Below, piece after piece: positions 1-6,125 of a stretch of DNA of 8,137 nt. Source of the stretch: Gemmatimonadaceae bacterium (GTDB lineage Bacteria; Gemmatimonadota; Gemmatimonadetes; Gemmatimonadales; Gemmatimonadaceae); contig JACDDZ010000066.1 of NCBI GenBank assembly GCA_013816695.1, forward strand, positions 1 through 8,137, read 5' to 3'. The position numbers were made by a program, and so were the translations under genes. Position 1 is the first letter of the stretch; every line of letters starts with the position of its first letter. The notes under the pieces are model-generated. The model was not told where the DNA came from. It worked only from the letters and a program-made list of their open reading frames with translations, and searched no databases.

Positions 1-1
1 A

Positions 2-430
2 GTGGCGAACGCCGAAGTCAGGTTTCGCAGTCCCGTGTTGCCGGACGTTTTGCAGCTGACCGTATTCACAGATGCGGGCGATGTCTGGAATCGGGGGCTC
101 GACGTGTTCGAAAATTTCCAGATCAAGCTGACGCCAGGCCTTCAACTTGGTGCGTTCACTCCAGTGGGGCCCGTCAGAGTCGTACTGGGGTATAATCCCT
201 ATCGTCGGCCCGCCGGTCCGCTCTACTTCGAGACGAACAGGCTGGAGGGCGGAGGGCTGCCATGTGTAAGTCCGGGCAACCTTCTGAAGGTGCACGCCTC
301 AACGGATTCGAACGGCGGAACTGTGTTGACGCAGGAAGAAAAAGCTTGTCCCTCCAGTTTCAGGCCCCCTGCTGACGGCAGCTTCAGGAGCAAGCTCACA
401 TTGAGCCTGGCAATAGGCCAGGCTTTCTAG
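2..430 (+). CDS. Omp85-type outer-membrane barrel protein (TamA/BamA-like), C-terminal part
   Basis: This is the 3' end of a gene that begins before the window. The GTG at base 2 is almost certainly an internal valine codon, because the 142 visible residues are mid-barrel sequence with no signal peptide or POTRA domain. Residues 2-9 (NAEVRFRS) and 22-29 (VFTDAGDV) match the conserved late strands of Omp85/surface-antigen barrels, where 'NAE-R-P' and 'DAGDVW' are typical. The protein ends in alternating hydrophobic residues and a terminal phenylalanine (LSLAIGQAF), the beta-signal read by the BAM machinery. By family, it would insert or secrete outer-membrane proteins. A tamB gene starts four bases downstream, which favours a TamA-like role, but BamA cannot be excluded without the N-terminus. 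The only two cysteines (residues 88 and 116) lie in what is probably the last large extracellular loop. Confidence 0.88.
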   Translation: MANAEVRFRSPVLPDVLQLTVFTDAGDVWNRGLDVFENFQIKLTPGLQLGAFTPVGPVRVVLGYNPYRRPAGPLYFETNRLEGGGLPCVSPGNLLKVHASTDSNGGTVLTQEEKACPSSFRPPADGSFRSKLTLSLAIGQAF

Positions 431-434
431 GGCG

Positions 435-3400
435 ATGTCGCGCAGGCAACGCATCGTATTTCAGAGCGCGTTCGTGCTTCTTGCCGGACTCGCTCTGATT
501 GTTGTGCTCGTCATCTCTGCAACACAGACGCGCTACGGCCAGAACCAGATGCGCAAGCTGGTAATGTCCTTCCTGTCGGGCAACGTTCAGGGGAAAGTTT
601 ATCTTGGCCGCATTCATGGAGGCCTCCTCTCGGGTGTGACAATTGACTCGCTGGAGATTCGTGACAAGCAGGATACTCTCTTCGTTGCAACTGGTCCGGT
701 CCGGGTCAAGTACGACATTCGCGATCTCTTCGACAAGCGGGTGCTGCTCCGCTACGTCGAGGTCGACCACCCAGTCGTCTACATCCGCGAATATCCGGAT
801 GGGCACTGGAATTGGAGAAAGATTTTTCCCGAGCGTCCGCACGGTCCGAAATCCCAGGCCAGCTCCTTTGGTGATTTCATCGTCATCGATTCATCGAGAG
901 TGAACAACCTCACTTTCACACTGACGCTACGGTGGCATCCGGCGGAGTGGTTCAAGGGATACAGGCGTGACAGCGTAATCGCTGCTGCACTGGCACACCC
1001 AACGGAGGAATTTCGCAGGGCTGGTAACGGGTTCACCCGTACGTGGAGATTCACGGAAGGGAATGTCAGGACGGGCTATGTCAGGTTCGCCGATCCTGAC
1101 AGCGTCGGCCGCTTCGCACGCATCGCAGATGCAAGCATGATCGTCAAGGATCCCCCGTTCCGCTTTACCCGGGTCGCAGCAAGCATCAAGCAGAATGGCG
1201 ACAGCATCTGGTTCGACACTCCGCGAATGTCGCTGCCCGGTTCCCATGGAAAAGCAGTGGGGAAGCTGGTGTGGGGAAGCGGCCTTCCGCTTCGATATGC
1301 AATCCGGGTCAATGCGGACAGGGTTGCGATGGCCGACATAGCGTGGATTTATCCAACGCTGCCGAAGGCCGGAAGTGGAAGCCTCGACCTCGAAATAGTG
1401 AGCGAGAAAAATCCCCACATCATCGATTACAAGATTACAAACATGGATGTCCGCACCGTAAAGTCACGGCTGCTGGGCAGCATGACGTACGCAGTTGGCG
1501 GAGAAATTCTTGGAGTGAGGGAAGTGGATCTCGTGGCGGATCCGGTTGATTTTGATCTCCTGCGGACACTCAACGGCAAGCCGTATCCTTACGACTGGCA
1601 GGGCAAGCTCACCGGAACCATAGTGGCGAGCGGCGGCCCGCTTACGCATTTCGTCGTGGACGAGTCGGACATCACCTTCTCCGATGCGCACGTTCCTGGA
1701 GCCGTCTCGAAATTCGGTGGCCGTGGTGAGTTGGACATCCTGTTTCCGGCGTTTACCGTTTTCCACGGATTCAGCGTCGACATGCAGAAGCTGGATTTAC
1801 GGACTGTGCAGTACCTGAATCCTCTCTTTCCAAAACTCAGGGGAACGCTTTCGGGAATCGCTCGGCTGGATTCGTCCTGGCTGGATGTGCGTTTCTCTGG
1901 TGCAGATATTCTGCACCATGATGGAGATGCACCCGTCTCGCGCGTAACCGGAAAGGGCCGCGTAATCTGGGGCGAGAAGTTTCTCACATACGACGTAGAT
2001 CTGCAGGGGCAGCCGATCTGGCTGACTTCGCTCGCGCGTTCGTATCCCACTCTCCCGATCCGCGGTGAGGTTACCGGACCAATTCGAATACGCGGCACTT
2101 CGGAAAATCTCCAGATAGCCGCCGCGATGACGGGGCCGTCCGGTGCGTTCTCCTTCGACGGATATGTCGATACGGATCCTCCAGCCTATGGGGCCCGGGG
2201 ACGCGGAGCTGTCGCTGGTCTTGACCTCAAATCCCTGATCGTAGGCAAGGGGATTCCCGACACGAAGTTGACTGGTCAATACGCTATCGACATTTCCGGG
2301 GCAACAGCTGAAGAGCTCAAGGGAAAAATCGCCGCAGACCTCGACAAATCCGTTGTTGAAGGCATTCCGATTGCGGGTGCCACGGGCCGCTTTGCGATCG
2401 CGAATGGCGTCGCGCAAATAGACACGCTGCGAATTAGAGGGACCGGATTACGGGGTGAGGCAAGCGGCACCTACGCGATCGCACCTGCGCGAACGGGAAG
2501 CCTCAAGTTCGATTTCTCGCTTGATTCAATTGGTGCCGCAAAACCCTATTTGCGCGCTGCAGGGGTCAAGCTTGGCGATGCGGATACTCTTACGGGGACG
2601 CTTCGGCTTACGGGCGATGTTACAGGCCGGCCTGGGCGGCTTCTTACACACGCAATCGTCGAGAGCGAGAAGTTCGCGTTCGGCGGGCGGGGCGCCGGCC
2701 AGCTGCGGGCGGAGGTGACGCTCGGAGATTCAATTTTACGCAACAGCGTTGCGCGCATCAGCGGGTCCAATGTTTCACTGGGTGGTTTCATCTTTGGAAA
2801 GGGTGAAGCCCTCGCCACAATCGACTCTTCAGGTGCTAGCACCCTGAGCGCGACTCTCACCTCCGAGAACGGAATTCGAACCGAACTGCGCGGCAGCTCC
2901 CGGAGCCTCGGAGACACGACTTTCCTCCAGGTGGATACGCTTCGCATCACAGGCGATGTGATCGGAACCTATGCGAATGAAGCGTCAATGCATGCGCGGA
3001 TCACCAGCAACGGCGCCAGTCTCGACTCTCTCATTCTCGCTCATCCGACGAATGGGAAACTTGCCATCAGGGGCGTTCGCTACGAAGGAGACTCGATTCG
3101 GGCGAGCCTCCGAACTGAAGGCGTCGACCTGGCATTGGTGTCGGCCTTCACCCCGGCAGTCGCACTCGCGCGCGGCTCGGTCCGCGCCAATGTGGACGTA
3201 AGCGGAACGACTTCGCAGCCCCGGATCGAAGGTGAGCTGAGAATCGACAATGGCAGCGCAACAGCTACGGCATTCGGAACCCGGCTTGAAAAGATCAACG
3301 CTGACATCGTGCTCACCAACGACACAGTTCTCGTTCGTGGCCTTTCAGCCGAGACAATACGTGAAACCCGCGGAAGGGTGGCGGTAACAGGGTCAATCGA

Positions 3401-4604
3401 TCTCAAGGAATACAGGAATCCTGTATTCTCGCTCAGTGTGAACGCGACCGATTTCCACGCCATCGAGAAGCCGGGACTCGCGTCCCTCGACATCTCCACC
3501 ACAGCGCCGTTCTGGCTGGTCGGTCCCTTTGACAATGCAATTGTTCGAGGCGCAGTACGGGTCGATCGCGGATCGATTTTCATTCCGGAGCTTGTCCAGA
3601 AAAAGGTCGTGGACCTGCGCGCTCCCGAGTTTGCGGAGTTCGCCGACACGCTATTGGTGAAGGACAGAAAAATTCTGCCGTCGGCGCCAAGCAAATTCAC
3701 AGAGAACCTGTCCCTGGAAAATCTCACCCTGAACCTTGGCCCCGACGTCTGGCTCCGTTCATCTGAAGCGAACATCCAGCTTGGCGGGTCGCTAAATGTG
3801 ACGTCCGCCGGAGGATCTCAGCGGACCGAGCGTACTCCTCTCGCGCTCGAGGGCACGCTCAACACGATCAAGGGAACTTACAGGCTCAACCTGGTCGACC
3901 CGTTCGTACAGCCAACCTTTGATGTTGAATCCGGTTCGCTGCGTTTCTTTGGAACACCCGATCTCAATCCTTCGCTCGACATCAAGGCTATTCATACAGT
4001 TCGCCAGGCGCGGCAAAGCATCACGGGGCGCGATGTGAGAGTGCGGGTGAACATCGGCGGCACGCTGGCAGAACCAAAACTCGCGCTCGACAATCCGGAC
4101 AACCTTCCGCTTACAGAATCGGACTTGTTGAGCTACCTGATCACCGGTGAACAGGGATTTGCGCTCGATAATTCGCGCAGCCAGTACGGATCCCAGTTGG
4201 CCTCCGCGGCTGTGAGATATGGCGGAACGCTTTTGACGAATGCGATACCGCGAGGACTGCTCGATATCGTCGAGTTGCAGACGCCGCGACTTGGGAGCGA
4301 TCTCTCCGCGACGGGCTCCAGCGACTACTATCTCGCCCTTCTCAATACGCGGGCAATCCTTGGCAAGCAGATCGGGCAGCGATGGTTCCTCGGGCTCAGC
4401 ACCGGTTTCTGCGTCGTTAACAGTGCCAACTTTGTCGAGAATCTCGGCCTAAAGCTGGAGTACAGGTTCAACGCGATGTATACGGTAGAAGGCGGTATCG
4501 AGCCCGGGACGAGTGACAAGACCTGCACCCGGTCGACTGTGGGAACATTCCAGCAGACTCCATCGCAGCGCGGCTTCGATTTTTTCCGCACGTGGCGTTT
4601 CTAA
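435..4604 (+). CDS. tamB: TamB-like translocation and assembly module protein (AsmA-like, DUF490 C-terminus)
   Basis: The protein is a complete 1389 residues, close to the 1250-1500 usual for TamB. An N-terminal signal anchor covers about residues 9-29 (VFQSAFVLLAGLALIVVLVI). After it come long runs of alternating beta-strand sequence with repeated 'G-x-(I/V)-x-(I/V)-x-G' turns, as expected for a lipid-groove beta-taco spanning the periplasm. The C-terminal TamB/DUF490 domain starts roughly at residue 1000. It contains the 'SDLLSYLITGEQGF' motif near residues 1228-1245, a 'LGKQIGQRWFLGLSTG' barrel-like segment near 1306-1323, and a terminal phenylalanine. Known family members are anchored in the inner membrane, contact an Omp85 partner, and take part in outer-membrane protein insertion or phospholipid transport. 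Residues about 132-215 form a charged, less beta-rich insertion. There are only two cysteines (1326 and 1364), both near the C-terminus. The ATG follows the upstream stop by four bases, so co-transcription with the Omp85 gene is likely. The ribosome site is weak (TAGGG, two bases before ATG). Confidence 0.9.
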   Translation: MSRRQRIVFQSAFVLLAGLALIVVLVISATQTRYGQNQMRKLVMSFLSGNVQGKVYLGRIHGGLLSGVTIDSLEIRDKQDTLFVATGPVRVKYDIRDLFDKRVLLRYVEVDHPVVYIREYPDGHWNWRKIFPERPHGPKSQASSFGDFIVIDSSRVNNLTFTLTLRWHPAEWFKGYRRDSVIAAALAHPTEEFRRAGNGFTRTWRFTEGNVRTGYVRFADPDSVGRFARIADASMIVKDPPFRFTRVAASIKQNGDSIWFDTPRMSLPGSHGKAVGKLVWGSGLPLRYAIRVNADRVAMADIAWIYPTLPKAGSGSLDLEIVSEKNPHIIDYKITNMDVRTVKSRLLGSMTYAVGGEILGVREVDLVADPVDFDLLRTLNGKPYPYDWQGKLTGTIVASGGPLTHFVVDESDITFSDAHVPGAVSKFGGRGELDILFPAFTVFHGFSVDMQKLDLRTVQYLNPLFPKLRGTLSGIARLDSSWLDVRFSGADILHHDGDAPVSRVTGKGRVIWGEKFLTYDVDLQGQPIWLTSLARSYPTLPIRGEVTGPIRIRGTSENLQIAAAMTGPSGAFSFDGYVDTDPPAYGARGRGAVAGLDLKSLIVGKGIPDTKLTGQYAIDISGATAEELKGKIAADLDKSVVEGIPIAGATGRFAIANGVAQIDTLRIRGTGLRGEASGTYAIAPARTGSLKFDFSLDSIGAAKPYLRAAGVKLGDADTLTGTLRLTGDVTGRPGRLLTHAIVESEKFAFGGRGAGQLRAEVTLGDSILRNSVARISGSNVSLGGFIFGKGEALATIDSSGASTLSATLTSENGIRTELRGSSRSLGDTTFLQVDTLRITGDVIGTYANEASMHARITSNGASLDSLILAHPTNGKLAIRGVRYEGDSIRASLRTEGVDLALVSAFTPAVALARGSVRANVDVSGTTSQPRIEGELRIDNGSATATAFGTRLEKINADIVLTNDTVLVRGLSAETIRETRGRVAVTGSIDLKEYRNPVFSLSVNATDFHAIEKPGLASLDISTTAPFWLVGPFDNAIVRGAVRVDRGSIFIPELVQKKVVDLRAPEFAEFADTLLVKDRKILPSAPSKFTENLSLENLTLNLGPDVWLRSSEANIQLGGSLNVTSAGGSQRTERTPLALEGTLNTIKGTYRLNLVDPFVQPTFDVESGSLRFFGTPDLNPSLDIKAIHTVRQARQSITGRDVRVRVNIGGTLAEPKLALDNPDNLPLTESDLLSYLITGEQGFALDNSRSQYGSQLASAAVRYGGTLLTNAIPRGLLDIVELQTPRLGSDLSATGSSDYYLALLNTRAILGKQIGQRWFLGLSTGFCVVNSANFVENLGLKLEYRFNAMYTVEGGIEPGTSDKTCTRSTVGTFQQTPSQRGFDFFRTWRF

Positions 4605-4620
4605 CCGGTGGGTTGTCGTC

Positions 4621-4626
4621 TAAATT
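4621..4626 (+). promoter_or_regulatory. Possible -10 element (TAAATT) after tamB
   Basis: TAAATT fits the bacterial -10 pattern TANNNT and lies in the only AT-rich patch of the 78-base gap between tamB and the zinc-finger gene. No convincing -35 hexamer sits 16-18 bases upstream; the best fit, TTTCTA, matches 3 of 6 positions. It could start a separate transcript for the zinc-finger and peptidase genes. This is a weak call from pattern alone. Confidence 0.3.
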
Positions 4627-4666
4627 GAGAATGATGAACCGCATGAGCTGCCCGGATGCCTGACCT

Positions 4667-4677
4667 AAAGGAGAAGG
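4667..4677 (+). promoter_or_regulatory. Strong Shine-Dalgarno site that fixes the zinc-finger gene start
   Basis: AAAGGAGAAGG contains AAGGAG (4668-4673) nine bases before the ATG at 4683. It is the best ribosome binding site in the window; most other starts here have none or a weak one. It decides between the ATG at 4683 and the in-frame ATG at 4656, which lies upstream of the site and so cannot use it. Confidence 0.75.
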
Positions 4678-4682
4678 ATTGC

Positions 4683-4880
4683 ATGGTCTGCCGAAGCTGC
4701 GCGAACCAAGAGCGCGCTTCGGAAGGGTATCCGTGCATGTCGTGCGGGACTTTCATCTGCATCATGTGCAGTTTCAAGGGAATCCTGCGCTGCGCACAGT
4801 GCGCTGCACAACAGCCGACCGTTGAAGCTGTTACGGCCAGGGCTGGACAGGCCCCAATAATGGACTGGCCGGAGCACTGA
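4683..4880 (+). CDS. Small four-CxxC protein, B-box-type zinc-finger-like
   Basis: The protein has 65 residues with four CxxC pairs: C3/C6, C18/C21, C26/C29 and C37/C40. The core C-x2-C-x4-C-x2-C-x7-C-x2-C, with 'CG' after the second pair, resembles bacterial B-box-type zinc fingers. These are often found at the N-terminus of rhomboid or other membrane proteins, with pattern C..C/H...C..CG...C..C...G...C..C. Eight cysteines would bind two zinc ions in a cross-brace. The remaining 25 residues are polar with no membrane segment, so here the finger stands alone. A 65-residue length with such regular metal-ligand spacing is unlikely by chance. The start at 4683 is chosen for its strong ribosome site; an in-frame ATG at 4656 would add nine residues. 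The gene directly precedes an NlpC/P60 peptidase frame. Its specific function is unknown; adaptor or redox/metal sensing roles are only guesses. Confidence 0.7.
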   Translation: MVCRSCANQERASEGYPCMSCGTFICIMCSFKGILRCAQCAAQQPTVEAVTARAGQAPIMDWPEH

Positions 4881-4918
4881 TCGAACAGCTCATCACCGCG
4901 CGTTCCGCGATTGTCCCA

Positions 4919-5653
4919 GTGCTTGCAGAACCAAACGTACTCAGCACACAAATTTCCCAGTTCCTTCACGGACACGATGCAGTCGTTCTGGAAACAATGA
5001 ACGACTGGATGCGCGTTCGCGGCGCAGATCAGTATGAGGGCTGGGTTCACGAGGCGTATTTCACTGACCCGAAGCCGGCGGCCGCTCTTCCTGTTTCTGG
5101 ATGGCAGTCCACCCGTCCGATGTCGCTTGGCTGCGGTGTAACAGAACTGGGGGGGCAGCTGCGGAAGCTTCCGCTTGGTGCGCTGTTGAGCGAGGGCGAT
5201 TCGGTTACGGACGGCAGGGCCATCTCCGCCGAAGAGAGGCGGTCGATGTTCCCTACGCGCGGCGATGCGATCACCGAAAGTGCAATTTCATATTTCGAGG
5301 GAACGTATTACCAGTGGGGCGGAATCACTCCGTGGGGGTGCGACTGCTCCGGCCTCGCGCAGAGCACGTACTCACTGCACGGTGTGCAGATTCGTCGTGA
5401 TGCAGCACTCCAGGCGTCGCAGGGCACCGCAGTCGAAGCAGGGTTGGAGGGACTACAACCTGCAGATCTTCTTTTCTTTTCAGATCGCCAAGACGGATAC
5501 ATCACCCACGTCGCGCTTTCGCTCGGTGACAGGAAAATTGTGCACTTGACGCTATATCAGGGTGGTCATGCGCTGGATGACCTGGATTCAAGTCATCCGC
5601 GCCTCAAAAAATTGCGAAGCCGGTTTCGCTTCGCGCGAAGGATCCTCGATTAG
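4919..5653 (+). CDS. SH3b-NlpC/P60 family cysteine peptidase (C40), YkfC-like
   Basis: Numbering is from the GTG at 4919. Residues 1-45 form an SH3b-like domain (LAEPNVLSTQISQ ... WMRVRGADQYEGWVHEAYF). Residues about 55-105 look like a second SH3-like region, and about 115-240 are the NlpC/P60 catalytic domain. The catalytic cysteine is C143 in 'DCSGL', the histidine is H197 in 'THVALSLGD', and the third polar residue is H209 in 'IVHLT'. This Cys-His-His order and spacing match gamma-D-glutamyl-diamino-acid endopeptidases such as YkfC, which cut peptidoglycan stem peptides. No signal peptide is seen with either start, so a cytoplasmic role in murein-peptide recycling is plausible; export by another route cannot be excluded. 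The GTG has no ribosome site and appears to lie inside the first SH3b strand. The frame is open back to 4826, and the sequence just upstream (ITARSAIVPV) looks like the missing strand. A CTG at 4877 overlapping the zinc-finger stop is one candidate start. The 3' end overlaps the converging gene by four bases. Confidence 0.85.
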   Translation: MLAEPNVLSTQISQFLHGHDAVVLETMNDWMRVRGADQYEGWVHEAYFTDPKPAAALPVSGWQSTRPMSLGCGVTELGGQLRKLPLGALLSEGDSVTDGRAISAEERRSMFPTRGDAITESAISYFEGTYYQWGGITPWGCDCSGLAQSTYSLHGVQIRRDAALQASQGTAVEAGLEGLQPADLLFFSDRQDGYITHVALSLGDRKIVHLTLYQGGHALDDLDSSHPRLKKLRSRFRFARRILD

Positions 5654-6078
5654 CTGAACATCGCCGGCGTCGGAGGCATCACCGTGGGCGATGGTCCGGC
5701 GACAAAAAGACGAACGTCGGCAGTCGGAGTTCCGTCCAGTGACACTTCCATTGTGTACGGGCCCGGGCCGTTGACCGGAAGATCGATGACCGCGATGATC
5801 GGCAGATCCATTTCGAAATTGGGATCGGGCCCCGCGCCGACATTGAGGTCGCCGGAGGAAGACCAAAGCTCATTGTGCGACGGATCCAGCCAGCGAAAAC
5901 CGAGCGTGTGCTGGCCTTCGTCCTCAGAAGTTCCCTTGAGGCGTACGACAAAGCTGGAACGGGGATGTACACTCGGGAAACCACCGACCTGAACAGCGTC
6001 AAAAACGCCGAGGATGTTGAGTTTCCCTTCCTGGGAGAGATTGGCGGCGTCGGCGAAGACTGCAAAGGAAACGTACAT
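5650..6078 (-). CDS. DUF6941-like hypothetical protein
   Basis: The protein has 142 residues starting MYVSFAVFADAANLSQEGKL. The N-terminal pattern 'ADAAN-S-EGKLNILGVFD' and later 'HP' and 'VVRL' segments match a widespread bacterial family of unknown function, DUF6941 as I recall it. The sequence looks like an all-beta sandwich, with a 'PGPYTMEVSLDG' strand pair near the C-terminus. There is no signal peptide or membrane segment, so it is probably cytoplasmic. An in-frame ATG at 6144 would add 22 residues, but it would run into the divergent EamA gene and add proline- and alanine-rich sequence unlike the family start, so 6078 is preferred. There is no Shine-Dalgarno sequence; a TACTTT hexamer ends seven bases before the ATG, consistent with a leaderless mRNA. 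The gene stands alone on the minus strand. Function is unknown. Confidence 0.75.
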   Translation of the reverse strand: MYVSFAVFADAANLSQEGKLNILGVFDAVQVGGFPSVHPRSSFVVRLKGTSEDEGQHTLGFRWLDPSHNELWSSSGDLNVGAGPDPNFEMDLPIIAVIDLPVNGPGPYTMEVSLDGTPTADVRLFVAGPSPTVMPPTPAMFS

Positions 6079-6085
6079 GCGTGGC

Positions 6086-6091
6086 AAAGTA
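6086..6091 (-). promoter_or_regulatory. Leaderless-type -10 element (TACTTT) of the DUF6941-like gene
   Basis: On the minus strand TACTTT is followed by seven bases and then the ATG at 6078. This is the spacing expected when transcription starts at or next to the start codon. The hexamer fits TANNNT, and no Shine-Dalgarno sequence lies in the interval. No -35 match is visible about 17 bases upstream. It is called from position and pattern only. Confidence 0.5.
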
Positions 6092-6113
6092 GCAGGCGGA
6101 GCGGGTGTGCGGC

Positions 6114-6119
6114 TAGCTT
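6114..6119 (+). promoter_or_regulatory. Leaderless-type -10 element (TAGCTT) of the EamA-HAD-CYTH unit
   Basis: TAGCTT is followed by six bases (TGTCGC) and then the ATG at 6126, placing the likely transcription start on or beside the A of the start codon. The region has no Shine-Dalgarno sequence and no clear -35 element. It would drive the three overlapping downstream genes. The matching element for the opposite gene lies 22 bases away. Confidence 0.5.
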
Positions 6120-6125
6120 TGTCGC

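Noticed and set aside
1797..2417. A 206-residue minus-strand open frame inside tamB
   Set aside because: The translation has no recognisable motif and is opposite a continuous, well-supported TamB coding region.
3080..3775. A 231-residue minus-strand open frame inside tamB
   Set aside because: It is a shadow of tamB: Ser-, Arg- and Thr-rich low-complexity translation, no ribosome site, and the plus-strand protein here is clearly TamB.
4603..4614. AACC-GGTG-GGTT hairpin after the tamB stop as a terminator
   Set aside because: The stem is only four base pairs and is not followed by a T-run, so it is not a credible intrinsic terminator.
4656..4682. Earlier ATG for the zinc-finger gene
   Set aside because: The strong ribosome site lies downstream of it and is spaced for the ATG at 4683. 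The added residues (MPDLKEKDC) are not part of the finger pattern.
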